From Neostapfia colusana (taxonomy: Eukaryota; Streptophyta; Magnoliopsida; Poales; Poaceae), in contig JASWHV010000013.1 in NCBI GenBank assembly GCA_030760725.1, positions 38,288,699-38,352,698 on the forward strand: a stretch of 64,000 bases of DNA. Direction: 5' to 3'. The position numbers and the translations under genes are program-made. The notes under the pieces were generated by a model. That model did no database searches, was not told the origin of the DNA, and worked only from the letters and a program-made list of their open reading frames with translations. Every line of letters begins with the position of its first letter. Within the stretch, counting starts at the first letter, position 1. Positions 24,489 to 37,800 of the stretch are shown here, in pieces.

Positions 24489-27400
24489 TGTGGCGGACCG
24501 GAATCCGCCCATCCAGGATCACAGAGGGTGGTGTCGCACGATGCGACACCCGACAGCACACGTCATAAGAACACATTATATTACATGGGAAAAACAAACT
24601 GAATGTACAAAGCAGTACACTTCTCAGTTACAAACTAGGGTCTTTATTACACAGCGGAAGTTTCTTTTGTACAACTCACGCCCGCCTATCTAGCAAAAGT
24701 CGGTTGCCCAGCCCTAGGGCAACCCACACTAGCTGCACGTCTCAGCTCAGCGCGGCGTGTACGGCTCCCACTCAGCCGTGGTCCCCGACGGAGGGTAACC
24801 CTCGCCGGTGGACTCGTACTCCGAGTCCGTGGGTGGCTCCTCACCTGAAAAACACTTAAGCAGCAACCGTGAGCACGATGGCTCAACAAGGCTTAACCGA
24901 CTCACCTAAGTATGAAACTCTACATGAGGTGTACCATGACATAGGATAGCAATGTTGCAGCAAATGGACACACCTACAAGTTTATCCTTAGTTCATCTTT
25001 TAGCAACAAGTTAACAGTTCATGAAGCTGAAATTTAGTGAGCAATATTTGGTGGCAAACATGTAGCAATACAATGTTATATCATATCAGCAGTATTGAAT
25101 CACCATATTTCATATATTAGTCTACGTCACGACTCAGTGACCAAGTGGTACTCTTCACCGCGAGGGACGGCGAATCGACTCGATATACACCTGCAGGGAA
25201 GCCCAAAGAGCACGTCACGTACGTCCACCCTTGGAGCTGCACAGCACGCTCACTCGATGTCGTACGGGACAACCTCTCACCCAACAGCCCAAACATCGAA
25301 CCGGTCACACCGAAACGAGCAGGAGGTTCCCCACACGGAGCATCTCTCTATGCCCGTTGGCAGATTTCCACCTTGCTGCCCTCAGCCTACACCTATAAAT
25401 CGGTGCGTTATGCCTCGACACCCAGAGGTTTAGGCTACATCCGTTTATCAGGGCCCATATATCCGATATGCCTTCGGTACGTTCAAACTTGATCAGCGTG
25501 GGCCGCACACGGATTGGTCCTCAATCGACAAGGACAGGGCTGCGCACACAAGACTCCCTCTTGCTGCGCCCTAGCCCCTGCCTAGTCTCATTTTCATTAC
25601 TAAAGAGATCTCACATCACTCAACCGAACCCGTGTGTCCCAAGCCTATCTCGGGAGTAGATTCCAACTACTCGACTTGTACCGAAGTTCTATGGAATATT
25701 AAGCATAGCCTGTCTACGCGAGGTCTTAGACACTACCCTCACTCTTATGGAAAATTTATGGTCATGCAAGTGGGGTTCCATCCATCCTATACCTAATGCA
25801 CATTCACACTTCATATGACACATGCAAATAAAGTAAAACTTATCAAAGGTTAATGCAAACCGGGGCTTGCCTTGCTGCTGCTGGTCAGGAGTTAGTTCCT
25901 CCTCTGGAAGCAGGAAGTCGAGAATCTCCGGAGCTTCCTCGCCTTCAGCGACTACACGTTATTGAAAAACTACATGTAAATTTAAATGCAAAGTGCACAC
26001 AAGTTTGTTGTAAGGTTACTGCTATTAGTTCTAATAACCAGTTCTAACAACTGGAACTATTTTTAAGAATTTAAAGATGAACTGGTGTTGGTGGTTTGGC
26101 TTAGACTTAATCACATGGTTAAATGCTAAGTTGTTTTCCCCCTTTTTCCATATTAATCCCTCAAATGGTTAAACAGGACAGGGGTGACACAGAGCTCCAA
26201 TGGAGCTGAGAATTTTTTGTGGGAGTTCCTTGTCACAAGAAAACTCTCTGGACCAAACATTAGCACTTTTCATGGAGTGATTTGCTCAGAATAATTCTTT
26301 TAGCAATTAAGCAAAGTAGAATTAATTCTGAGGTAACAGCCCTGTTCATGCCCAACTTAGTGAACTACAATTTCAATTATAGCTCATAGAGTTTGCATGA
26401 ATTTTCCTAGCATTTTTGGAGCTAATATTTGCCCAGAACTGAATTTCCAAGTTTTGGAAATTCTCTGAAAATGTTTCTGTATTCAAATGAACACAGCATA
26501 TTCAAATTTGAATTGCTCTGACCAAATCAACTCCAAATGGTCTGAAACTTTTACAGAGGTTCACTAATGTCCTAAAGAACATTCTGCCAAAATTTGGGGA
26601 TTTTTTGATGAACCAAACTCCCTCTAAAATTCTTTTGCTGAAAAGTTTAAAGAATTTTCCAGAATTAATAATAGGTTTCATACAAATTGGGTTGTATATT
26701 TGGATAGAGCTATGCAAGATGAATCCAACCCAATTTGAATCACTAAATTTGGAGCTTCCTAGCAAAAGTTATGGAGTTCTAAAGTTTGGGGAAATTCTGG
26801 AATTCGAATTAACCGGGAAAAGTTCAAATTCCTGACAGCGGGCCTGGCCCCCACGTGTCACCACCTCGGCTGCACCACACGGGGCCACAGGACTGTTTTC
26901 CGCGTGTTCACAGCTGATCCAGTGCAACAGAAAATCCCCACACTGTGCATCGAGGGACTGACAAGCGGGCCTGGCCGGCTTGTCTTCTTCCTCGCGCCCG
27001 CCCTTTTTCCCACGCCGCCCCCTCGCCGGCACACCTCGGAAGCTCGCCGGACATGGCTTCCCGACCGCCTTCCGGCCGGAAACTCGCCGCCTGGGCCTAC
27101 TTTCGTGCGCTGAACACGATGGTACCGACTGCTCCGGTCGGCGGTGGCCCTAACCTAGCCGGCGACGGTGCAGCGGCTCGGACTCCCTTCGGTTATGCCA
27201 CCCGGCCAACTCAGCCCGCCAAATCCTCGGTGGAAGGGCTCTACAGCACCGGGGAATCTCAGAGAAGATCGACAAGGCCATGCCAGGGCTCGGGGAGAGC
27301 TCTAACCTAGCCGTCACCGTGAGCCCGACCCTTCCCGCCATAACCGCGGCTGGAAAACCGGAAAATACGCCGGCTACAGCCAAAACTAAACTAGGGTTGC

Positions 27401-28566
27401 GAAGCAAACTTGGGTGCCATCAAGTCTAGCTCCTGTGAGTGCAGTTTGATAAACTCTAAGCAAGCAAATATCGGGAATTTGTGGGTTTCTTACCCGAGGG
27501 TAGTTCTGCACCGGTTGGAGATGTTTTGCGAAATTCGCCGGCGATGATCGGTCACTGGTTCTAGGCTTTGGGGTCGAGCAGCGTGGAGCCTAGGCGCGTC
27601 CAAAACCGCTCCTTCTTGGTCGTGACAAGTCCTCTACCGAGCTGCCCACGAGAGCACCTTGGCTCGGTTCTTCCCGCCTGCCGTGAAGAACGTCGTTTGC
27701 GCGGTTTGTGGTGGCTCAGCTCGATCGGAAGTGGTGCGGGGAGTGCGTGGGAGGTCTGGGAATGCTGGTTTGCTGAGCTGCCGATGCTTTCACGCGAGCT
27801 GCGATCGCTCCCGAGCGATTTGGTGATGGCGGCGGCGCCTCTGTTCTCTGGCGGTGAGAGTGAGGGAATGGGCTTCTCTCGGTGCTGTGGCTCGCTGAGC
27901 CCGGCTGAGAGTTAAGGCCCCCCCACGAGGAGCTCGCCAGCGTGTGCGATTCAGCAGGAGGTGGCGTCCGGCTTTCCCCCGTGGTGTCGCTCGGTGGAGC
28001 CTCGGCTCTGTTCCGAGTGCAATACTTAGCCCCTAAGGCTGTTGACTTTTGTGCAATTTGATCCTCCCCAATGACATGTGGGACCCACTTGTCAGTGCTC
28101 CCCCACCCCTCAAAAGATCTCCAAAACTTGGCAAGAGATGAATTCAAATGTTTGGAGTTTCAAACTGACCTACATTTGTATGGTTGGGCAAATCTCCCCC
28201 AAATTCAAATGTATATTTGAATTCTTGCACATTTGGATCCTTTTTGGACAAATCGGTAGCAAACCTTTTCAAAAATTATTGAAACTTTGCCTCCCCACTA
28301 ATGTGGACCTGAGGAATCCAATTATGCACTTTAATCTTTGTTTTAGCTGCTGCAACCATGAGTTTGAATGCAACAGTTTTGAATCATCCCCTCATGTATC
28401 ATGTGTAAAAATTCTACTTTGTGAAAGTGTAGGCTTTCCCCTCTAATCCCTCTTTTGATGGAGGTTACTTGCTCTTCCCACTTTTTCACCATCTATCCAC
28501 AACAAGAACTGTGGTGTTGTGAGGTGAAGAAAAGTTTTTGCAAGTGCCTTTTCTTGGGCTTTTACA
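24489..28566 (-). repeat. T2 5' LTR (4078 bp)
   Basis: The minus-strand start TGTAAAAGCCC is at 28566 and the end CCGCCACA at 24489. It contains CACAACA-N10-TGTTGTG at 28498-28521 and a GC-rich block at about 26820-28010. The large open frames seen in this block on both strands are GC-driven and match no family I recognise. Confidence 0.94.
24747..25951 (-). other. LTR-embedded two-exon acidic module, T2 5' LTR copy
   Basis: Exon 1 is 25871-25951 (81 nt) and exon 2 is 24747-24844 (98 nt). Junctions, phase and stop are as in the 3' LTR copy, with intact acceptor GTGTAG and donor AAG|GCAAGC. Copies inside a 5' LTR lie downstream of the element's own promoter, so a primary transcript would contain the module. 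Confidence 0.5.
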
Positions 28567-28571
28567 CCAAC
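28567..28571. repeat. Target-site duplication of T2, right copy (CCAAC)
   Basis: Matches 13965-13969; T1 leader sequence resumes here. Confidence 0.93.
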
Positions 28572-29458
28572 CAGGGTCCTAAATGTTGAAACTTAGTGAT
28601 TTTAATTCCTTGTTATCATTATCTTTCATGCACATGCCTAATTATATGCCGGTACTACGTTCCTCACAAAAAGAAAATCCTAACCTGATTATACCGGCTT
28701 ATACGTTACAAGTGTGGCACTAAACGGGCTCTCGCACACGTATTCTACACGAAATACATACGTGGTTAGTACCTGCAGAAGAACACCCAATAATGATGCA
28801 CTCAATGGTTGTTTCCATTTCAGGCAGATCCATATTTGAAAGTAAATACAAACGCCCGTATCATTGCCATACGACCGTCCGTGAGTTAAGTCACGTCTCA
28901 AGGTACGTGATCGTGTTTCAACACCACACGACGGGGAACCCGAGTATATCATGAACGGGTCGTCACGGTTGGGAATGTTATCAACCCAACGGATACCACC
29001 TACTGCCCTGCAGGGCACGCCGATGGCAAGTGCTGCGTATGTCCTCCTAGGCTATTTCCAGACGAACACACTATCGCGTTACTGACCACACGATGGGGTC
29101 TCCACTTGCTTGCCTAATGCACGCTAGGGATCAGCGTTTCATATGAACTCAGGAACATGAAGAGTCCAAAAGTTTCATATTGACGTCTCACACCAAGCTG
29201 TGAGACCTATCCCTGAATCACGTTCCTCATCAGGGGAGCTTACCGAAATTGAACCGCTTTCGGTGGCGTTCCTTACCATTCTTACCAGAGCGTAGGTGCG
29301 TCGTTATATAATTAAAATTCAGAATTATAACACATATGTTAGTCTTGCCACTTTAAGTAACTATGCTAGTATAGTACTTACTTGGGCAACTACCGAATCC
29401 TCACCGTAACCTAAGGTTTCCCGTAATACAGTCCTTAAGTACTGTGCTATCCCCAAAG
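28572..29458 (-). other. T1 leader, primer-site-proximal part
   Basis: Continuation of the T1 leader beyond T2, matching the D leader at about 56975-57860. No gene is supported; small open frames are not shared with D as conserved products. Confidence 0.75.
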
Positions 29459-29472
29459 CTGCTCTGATACTA
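29459..29472 (-). other. Primer binding site of T1 (one mutation)
   Basis: The minus strand reads TAGTATCAGAGCAG, three bases from the LTR end; G to A at position 2 relative to TGGTATCAGAGC. Confidence 0.75.
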
Positions 29473-29475
29473 GGC

Positions 29476-32400
29476 TGTGGCGGACCGTAATCCGATCATC
29501 CAGGATCGCAGAGGGTGGTGGCGCGCGATGCGACACCCGACAGCACGCATCATAAGGGTACATTGTATTACATCGAAAACCAACTGAAATGTACAAAGTG
29601 GTACACTGCTCAGTTACCAACTAGTATCTTTATTACACATTGGAAGTCTAATTTGAACAACTCACGCCCACCTATCTAACAAAAGTCGGTTGGCCAGCCC
29701 TAGGGCAACCCACACTAGCTGCACTCCTCAGCTCAGCATGGCGTGTATGGCTCCCACTCAGCCGTGGTCCCCAACGGAGGGTAACCCTCGCCGGTGGACT
29801 CGTAACCCGAGTCCGTGGGTGGCTCCTCACCTGAAAAAAAAACTTAAGCAGCAACCGTGAGCACGATGGCTCAACAAGACTTAACCGACTCGCCTAGGCA
29901 TGGAACTCTACATGTAGTGAACAATGAACATGGGACGGTCAAATTGCAGCAAACGGACACGCCTACAAGTTCATCCTTATTTCATATTTTAGCCACAAGT
30001 TAACAGTTCATGAATTTGAAATTTAGTAAGCAATAATTGGTGGCACACAAGTAGCAATACAATTATATCATAACAGCAACATTGAATCATCACGTTTTGT
30101 ATATTAGCCTACGTCACAACTCAGTGACCAAGTGGTACTCTTCACCGTGAGGGACGGCGAATCGACTCGATATACACCTGCAGGGAAACCCAAAGAACAC
30201 GTCACGTATGCCCACCTGTGGAGCTGCACAGCACGCTCACTCGATGTCGTACGGGACAACCTTTCACCCAACAGCCCAAACATCAAACCGGTCGCACCGA
30301 AATGAGCAGGAGGTTCCCTACACGGAGCATCTCTCTATGCCCGTTAGCAGATTTCCACCTTGGTGCCCTCAGCCTACACCTATAAATTGGTGCGTTATGC
30401 CTCGATGCCCGGAGGTTTAGGATACATCGGTTTATCGGGGCCCATATATCCGATATGTCTTCGGTACGTTCAAACTTGATCAGCGTGGGCCGCACACGGA
30501 TCGGTCCTCAATTGACACGGACAGGGCTGCGCACACAAGACTTCCTCTTGCTGCGCCCTAGCCCCTGCCTAGTCTCATTTTCATTACTAAAGTGATCTCA
30601 CATCACTTGAACCAATCCCGTGTGTCCCAAGCCTAAACTCGCGAGTAGATTCCAACTACTCGACTTGTACCGAAGTCCTATGAATCATTAAGCATAGCCT
30701 GTCTGCTCGAGGACTTAGACATTACCCTCACTCTTATAGGAAAATTCTGGTTATGCATTTATGTTTCATCCATCCTACACCTAATGCACACCCATACCTC
30801 ACACTAACACATGTAAACAAAACAAAACTTTATAACAAGGTTAATGCAAACCGGGGCTTTCCTTGTTGCTGCTGGTCAGTGGTTAGGTCTTCGTCCAGAA
30901 GAAGGAAGTCGAGCACTTTCGGAGTCTCCTCGCCTTCAGCGCCTACACGTTAACGAGATACTACATGTTAATTCAAATGCAATGTGTAACCTTGAATAAA
31001 TAATCACTATAACTCTAGCTAGCCCTCCCCTTTGGCTCTGAGATTTTTAGGGTGCCTTGGTATGGTCCTAACCAGAGTCTTGACCAAGTTTCATTTGAAA
31101 CCAGGTTCATTTGAGCCTTGTACAAATAAAAGCCTATTTGGTCAATATTAGAGCCTCTAAGGAATTCCAGAGGTTTTCATGGCTCCAACCATTACTTTCT
31201 GGAAACTAGAATTTAAGATAGTTCTAATGGAATTGGTTTCATGTCATTTGAAGAATTCTAGAGGAAGTTGTGCCCTAAACAAGATTTGAGAAAAATCTGA
31301 AAAATGTTTCTGTACATTTTTCTATTTTCTCAGGGCTGTTCTCTTAATCACACCATTAGGGGGACTAAATGAATTTGGATGCGTCTGAAAATTTTACTGT
31401 GACTCAAGGATTTTCCAATAAACTTCTCAGCCAAATTTCAGAATTTTTCATGAAGTAATCCTCCGGATAAAATTCCTAACAGTTTAAATTTTAGGGATTT
31501 AATTCTGAAAAACTATTAAGTTTCATGAGCTGAAATTGGTATTGCTGGAAAGTACTCAAAATTCTGAGTTCAGCAAAGTTTGGTTCACTGCATTTGGAGC
31601 TTCCTAGCCAAAGTTATGAATTTCTAAAGTTTGGGCTGATCCCTGAATTATTTTCCTACAGAAAATCCTTTCCCGCGCTTAATCCGAGGCTGACAGCGGG
31701 GCCCGCCCGGTTTAATTTGAACTAAGCGCGCTCGTGAGCGCTTAACTCAGCGGCTGACACGTGGGGCCCGTGCCTTCATCTACCTCCAGACGCCGCCGCC
31801 CGAGCCGCCGGAGCTCCGGCGAGGTCGGCGTTCCCGGCGATCTAGCTCGCCGGCGACGGTGAGACTCGTCTCCCCCACATAATTTTGGACACTGAACATG
31901 CTGGACACCACGCCGCTGCCGGCTAACATCCGTAGCTCGCCGGCGACGAGCTCTATGCCTCTGTGCCACCTCGGCAATGCGTTCCCGCCCTCCTGACCAC
32001 CTCCTTCGCACGCTAATCGCGTCACCACGCTCAGGGAGACCTCGGGAAGCTTGGCATGACCTTGGTTGGGCCCTAAACGGCCGGCAACCTAGACCTCACC
32101 GGCGACCCTCCCTTCCGCTGGACTGTTACCGGTGAAACTAGGGTTTGGAAGGGTTGCTCCTGTGGTTTTCTGCTCAGAGAGACGCGCACGGGTGCCTAGA
32201 ACGTGTGTGAGCTGCAGCTTGACCGGCGGTTGCTCCGGTGCAACAAATTTTGCCGGCGCCCGATTTCTAACCCTAAGGTGCACCGTGGAGGAAAACTCGG
32301 AATTCTCTCTCTACCTTGCATGAATTGGTGAACGTTTTCCTCCCACAGCTTCCTCACACGCGGGCGCACCTTTTCTTCTCTGGGGGTGGCGCGTGATACC

Positions 32401-33268
32401 ACCGGGATCGGTCGGTCGTCGGTGATCAGAGAACGGCGGCAACAGCTCGTGAGCGGAACCAGTACTTCTCGCGCGGTGGGAGCTGGGTTTACTCGGAAAC
32501 GAAGAGAATGGACGGGGTAGCTCGTGTGCTGGACCTTGTAGCCGCGTTTTTCACCGTGAGGTGAAGGTAAACGATCGCGCTGTCGGCTCTCCGAGCGCCC
32601 GACGGTCGCCGTGGCCTCGGGTTGAGTCGGTTCAGTGGAGCTGGGACACTGACCAGTGGGCCCCATCCCTCCCTCAAATTCTTTTCCCAATTTTGTACTG
32701 CAAAGATACCAGCTACTCACCATTAACTGTGAGACTTAATCCCCAAGTTACAGTTTGAATTTGGTTTCCCAAATGTGAAATTTGTTTGGCTAAATTTGCT
32801 TCACATTTGAACTGAAATTCAAACTCAGTTTTGAATTAGTGCAAATTTAGCTCCCGACAAAATGAACTCCAATGGGGATGAAAATTGGTGGACTAACTCA
32901 GAAAAATGTGCTGAGTTTGAATATGAAGCCAACTTTTGAATTTAAGTGATGAAAGTTGCTGCAATTTGAATTTACATTCAAATTGGCCTCTTTTTCAAAT
33001 GCCTCCAAAAGTGCCTCAAAAAGTGTGGGATTTGCATGAAATTTGGCCTGAGCCTTCCCAATACTTTTTAAGTCCTAGGGGTGAGCTCAACCTCTCATGT
33101 TCATGTGTATAAATCCTACTTTATGAAAGTTAGGGCTTTCCCCTCTAATCACCCTTTTGATGGTGGTTACTTGCTCTTCACAAGTCCTCACAAGATATCC
33201 ACAACAAAAGCTTTGGTGTTGTGAGGTGATGACAAAATTTTGCAAGTCCTTTTTCTTGGGCTTTTACA
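29476..33268 (-). repeat. T1 5' LTR (3793 bp)
   Basis: The LTR runs from TGTAAAAGCCC at 33268 to CCACA at 29476 on the minus strand. It is collinear with the 3' LTR except for a 49-bp segment at about 32933-32981 that the 3' LTR has lost. The GC-rich block lies at about 31680-32690. Putative exons are at 30862-30942 (81 nt; the donor has decayed to GA) and 29733-29830 (98 nt; ends in TGA). Confidence 0.92.
29733..30942 (-). other. LTR-embedded two-exon acidic module, T1 5' LTR copy (donor lost)
   Basis: Exon 1 is 30862-30942 and exon 2 is 29733-29830, both phase 1, with exon lengths identical to the 3' copy. The donor reads AAG|GAAAG instead of GCAAG, so this copy is probably not spliced. 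The frame is still free of stops. Confidence 0.45.
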
Positions 33269-33273
33269 GGGTC
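33269..33273. repeat. Target-site duplication of T1, right copy (GGGTC)
   Basis: Matches 4542-4546. Element R resumes after it. Confidence 0.92.
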
Positions 33274-34828
33274 CTGCTAGTCTTGTCATCCGGGGCAGGT
33301 CGCTGCCTTCTTACACGGCCTGTTTCCTCCTATCACTCGAAGGAAGCCAGAAATAAAAAAAATTATCCTACCCTGCGTACCTTATTTACAGTTTGTGCTT
33401 GCTCATGCATATCAACTGTAAATGGCATGTCCAGAGCCTTTCCTACACACCTGTCCTAGGTCCCGTGGCACTGGAAGGTCTCCTCACTGAAAGGTTAATG
33501 CCCACCAGATGTCCAGGGTGTGTAGCCTGCTATGGCTAGTTTTGTACCCCTAGCATGCACATCCTGCCTCCCCTGCGCTACAGCTAAGTACTTGGGGACC
33601 AGAAAGAACACGCCTATGCACAAGAAAAGTAACCGGACCCCAGACATTGCCCCCATACTCTTCGTGCTTTCTTTCCACACCGCTCCCATACCGCTCCGGC
33701 CGTGTGACCAGCCACTTTTCCTTGTGTTCAACCGTAGCAAGAGTTGTGCTATCCTTCTGTAGGCGGGTCTTCTTGAGGTACCTGTGGTGTACCCAGGGTC
33801 CTAGGTTGTCTCATTGCTCGGGGGCCTATGGCGCCGAACGGTCCCTCCCCCGAAAGTCTTACGCCAGAAGGAGGTCTAGGGGCATAGCCTGCTATGCCTG
33901 GTTCTGTACCCCTAGCGTGCGTACCCTGCCTCTCCAGCGCTATAGCTCGGTACCGGGGAGCCGGACGGCTCGTACCCTCGAGCAAAGTCCTGATCGTAAC
34001 TTGGGGACCTTTGGTTGTCTCATTGCTTGGGGGCCCTATGGCGCCGAATGGCCCTCACTTGAAAGGCTTACGCCAGCGGGAGGTCCAGGGTGTGCAGCCT
34101 GCCATGCCTGGTTCCATACCCCTAGCATGCACACCCTGCCTCTTCAGCGCTACAGCTCGGTACCAGGGAACAGGACTGCTCATACCCCTGGGCAAGGCTT
34201 TAACCATAGCCCGGATGACCCACATCGAATTACCCAAGCCCCATAGCTTAACTGAGGACCGTAAGCCACAACAAAGCTACCAAACTAGGAAGAGTGACTA
34301 GAGAGCACGACTATTCGCTCTTTCTGCCATGACTGCAGGTCCGCACAGGTCCTTGGCATTCCGGACCTCCCAGGGGGCCCGATGCTGACGTCCTGCTTCA
34401 TACGATGGTAGGTGTGCCACAACATAAGGGACACACCTACCAGGGGAGCATCACGGTGAACTACGCGGGTAGGACGTCAGACCACTGCAGCAGCGAGTAG
34501 AAGACTCAAAGCACCAGCTACGACAAGCTGAAGACAAGGGCCAAACTTCCCTCGGGTCCTTGCGCCTCCAAGAACCCGGAAGGTGTGGTAGCCACACTGC
34601 CAGAGCGCCCTGGGTCCTTACGCTGCTAAGGAATCGGAGGAACAAGCTCGAGACATCGACAAAGAACTATCCACGTCGGTTAAGTCATTCCAGACCTTTG
34701 TGCTGCCAAGGGTCCGAAGTCTACACCAACAACTCAAGACAAAATAAAGACTTGAAACAAAAAGTCTTTAACAACAACAGAGCTCTGGCATACATTGGAG
34801 GATACAAGGTAAGCGGGAGACCTAGGAG
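33274..34828 (+). other. R internal non-coding region between gag and the antisense ORF
   Basis: In an autonomous Retand element pol would stand here. Instead there is about 1.5 kb with no RT, RNase H or integrase motif in any frame I read. It contains three related repeat units (33489-34260) and a stretch at 34330-34560 with no supported feature. Loss or original absence of pol makes R non-autonomous. Confidence 0.6.
33489..34260 (+). repeat. Three imperfect direct repeats, about 209 bp unit
   Basis: Units start at 33489, 33852 and 34061 (GAAAG.TTA.GCCA/G). Each carries 'gcctgctatg.ctgg/agtt..gta/tacccctagc.tgc.' and 'cagcgctacagctcggtacc' type blocks. Units 2 and 3 are spaced 209 bp; unit 1 is spaced 363 bp, so it has extra sequence. 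Tandem arrays in the pol-less gap are typical of non-autonomous grass LTR elements. Confidence 0.65.
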
Positions 34829-37800
34829 CTATCCGCGCTGGAACCTAGCAGATACAAGTCGGGCGGCATCCTCCACAAAAGACTTCGCCGCCCCTGACAG
34901 CTCTGCGCTGTGGCCCTGCACCACAGGTTCCAGGGAGTTGCTGGGGTCGCAGCTCCGAAGGCAAGTGAACACATGCCCTGCCACCATCTCGGCCAGAGCT
35001 TTGCCTTCGTCCTCCAGATGCTCCCCGATAACATTCTCCAGCGTTAGGTGCTTCTCCCCAACTGAGTTCAGAGCAGAGAGCACCTGGCTCACCTCCTGGA
35101 CCAGCCCTCCGAGGCGCAAGGGGCCAAAGCCGAAGGGTTCTAGAGCTGCCTCTGCATGGCCGAGGAAGTCCCAGACTTTATCTGCCTCAACGGCACGAGA
35201 AGCCCGGATATCTTTGACCTCCTTGACAGAAGAAGCCAGGTCCCCTGCCGAACTCCTCCTCGCCAGCTCCTGTTCTTGAGTGGCTAGCCCCTGCTCCAGA
35301 GCAACTAGGGTCTGCTCCCTGGTGGCTAGCCGTGCAGCCTGCTCCTCCAGGTCAGACTCCCTGGATGAAGCGGAGAGTTCCTGGTCATGGACGCCCTGGA
35401 GCCACTCCTCCAGGCGCCCCCGCTCCTCCTCATAGGCAGCTAGACGGTCGGAGAGCTCCCTCTCCCTCGCCTCCACCTCCTTCTCCCGGTGAAGGAGCGT
35501 CTCTCGGAGCTCCGTTGGTGCCGCGAGACGTGCATCGGCAGAGGCATGGAGGCTCTCGTCCTCAGCCTGGAGGTTTGCCGCATTCTTTTGTAGGGCCACG
35601 ACGGCGGCCTCTGTCTCCTCCAGCACCTCCTCCTTAGCCTCGAGCTGCTCCTCTCAAGCCCGAGCCTTTGCCCTGGCAGATTGGACCCGCGCCTTCAGCA
35701 GGTTGTCCCTGTCTTGGAGGCGCTCCCGCTCGGATCTCAGTTCAGCCCACTATTGCTCGAGCGCGTCCTGCATCTGGTACAGACTATAGAGGACAGCCCT
35801 TGCGGCCCTGGGGACTGGGACAGCCTTCGGCATTGTCAGGCGAGGTACTGCCTCGAGACCCTCTGGCTCTTTGCTCACCGGTGGGATTGCCACCATGGCA
35901 ACTTGCAAAGGGAGAGGAGGAGGGCTAGCAGCCCACTCAGCAGCAGTTGTACTGCTACCAGTGCCATCCACGCCCACCGGTTGGCTGGCCTCGGGGGCCC
36001 GGGTGCCGACATCCGGAGCTGCCCCAGGCACAGGCTCAGGCACTGCCGCCGATGTTGGAGCTTCGGCGGAAAGGGAGCTCTGGATCCCGGACTGTTGTGG
36101 CAGGGGAGGAACAGAGGTGCTCAGCTGAGTAGCCCTACAAAAAGAAGCACCAAGCATCAACTACGCCATCCAGCGGCTCAATACACAGCCCCGTGAGGTT
36201 GAGCCCTACCTGGAGGCCTGGAAGTTTCACTCCGCGCGGAGCTTCTTACGCGGGGGGCTCGAGCCACTCACCCCCGCTGATATTGAGGTCGCGTCCGCTG
36301 ACTTCTAAGCTGGCGGAGCCTCGAGGGTCTTCATCGACGAAGACACCACATCAGGAGCCTTCCCTGCTGAGGACCTCGACACCGAAGATGCACCCTGAGC
36401 TGGGGCGGCCCTCGATGGCTGAGAAGCCAACGACGTTGCTGGGGCTCGCCTTGAATCTCCAGCAGCACCAGACGCCCTTCCCATGGCTGCTGGGACTGCA
36501 CCGGCAGTGGCTGCTCAGAGCTGCCCTCGGCGTCAGTCGCCGAGCCCGGTGCGGGACCAAGGGAAACCTGGGAACCCCCGCCTAGGGGCCGGAGATGAAG
36601 CTTCCATCAGGACGGACCAGCTTCTTCTTTGATGCCCTGCTTGGCTCTGGGGCATCCTTGGGTAGCGAACGAGGGCGCACCGCAGGTGCAGGCCTCCCTG
36701 CCGACTCCTTCGTCCTGCTTGGGAGTGAGTCCGGCGCAGGCCCTGCCTGACCACCGGCGCCGTCTGCTCCGGGGATCTCGATGCCCAGCGAGGGATCACC
36801 GATCTGCCTCACTGCAACATCGATGACGTCTAGAATCGGCAGTTCTTTCAGCAGCCTCAACCGTGCCTGCGAGTTGAGGTAGACGGGCTGACAGGTCACC
36901 GGTGGGGTGATGGAGTCATCGTAAATTGGGTCATGGGAGAGCTTCTGCAGCATCATCTCCAACACCTCCCGATCCGGCGACGACCCTGCTCTGCGCTCCA
37001 ACCGTGTCATGTCGCCCTCCCGGTGTACTGCCAAGCAGCCCGGACACGCTGTTGGAGAGGGGCGATCCAGCGGAACATGAAGTCAGCCAGAACCATCAGT
37101 GAGGTCAGGCCTTCCTCCGCCAAGTACCTCATCCTCTCCAGCACCGGTGTGTAGGCGTCCTGCAGGTCAGGGATCTCATCACTAATGGCCACCCGGGCCA
37201 CCGGCGGGCCACCCGGCAGCTCCAGGCTGTCGTGGACGTTAGTCTGGGCAATCACCAGTCCTCCCTCCAGTGCTCCCACATCCCGGGAGTGAAGGGAGCG
37301 ATGTAGGGCACGGAGTTCCTCCCTCGGTGCTGGAAGTAATTAGCCCCCAGCTGGCTTGTGCTTCTCCCCGAGGTCCTCAAGGAGAAGAACACCCTGAAGA
37401 GCCACACTGAAGGCCGAACGCACATGAACATCTCGCAGAAGTGGACGAAGACGGCCACTAGTGCGAGGGCGTGCGGCGTAAGGTGCTGCAACTGAACCCA
37501 TACACCTCCAGCAGCGTGAGGAGGAAGGACGACACCGGGAGTGCGAACCCGGACAACACGTACGAGGTGAAGAGAACCACCTTGCCGGGTCGCATGTCGG
37601 TCAGCGGGACCCACCCGCGACGGATCTTTCCATCGTATGTTGCTGACTGCCAGCCGAGCAGGCACCTCAAAATAGCGATGTCGCCATCGCTGCTGAGCCT
37701 GGACGAACGGAGGCTGGAAAACATGGCGGCGAGGAAAGGTTGTGAGCATTGGGGAGCGGAGGCTTCGAGCGCACAAGAGGAAGGCGAAGATTGCAAAAGA

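Larger units (their letters stand above)
13970..28566 (-). mobile_element. Element T2: full-length Tekay-type chromovirus inserted in T1
   Basis: A 14.6-kb minus-strand element with LTRs at 24489-28566 (5', 4078 bp) and 13970-18040 (3', 4071 bp), flanked by CCAAC at 13965-13969 and 28567-28571. It interrupts the leader of T1: the joined flanks read like the uninterrupted leader of D near 57840-57865. LTR divergence is roughly 2-4 % in the stretches I compared, between D (0.3 %) and T1. Gag-pol needs only two stops and two frameshifts to explain its loss. Confidence 0.95.
4547..33268 (-). mobile_element. Element T1: full-length, degraded Tekay-type chromovirus, split by T2
   Basis: A minus-strand element bounded by two LTRs (5' LTR 29476-33268, 3' LTR 4547-8288) and by GGGTC duplications. 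Its own length without T2 is about 14.1 kb. The order on the minus strand is 5' LTR, primer site, leader, gag-pol, polypurine tract, 3' LTR. T2 interrupts the leader at 13970-28566. LTR copies differ visibly (several substitutions per 100 bp in the stretches I compared, plus a 49-bp deletion in the 3' LTR), so T1 is clearly older than T2, as nesting requires. Gag-pol is broken by five nonsense mutations and at least four frameshifts. Confidence 0.93.

Noticed and set aside
32196..32723. 175-codon minus-strand frame in the T1 5' LTR
   Set aside because: It lies in the GC-rich LTR block, and the 3' LTR copy at 7559-7792 does not keep the frame.
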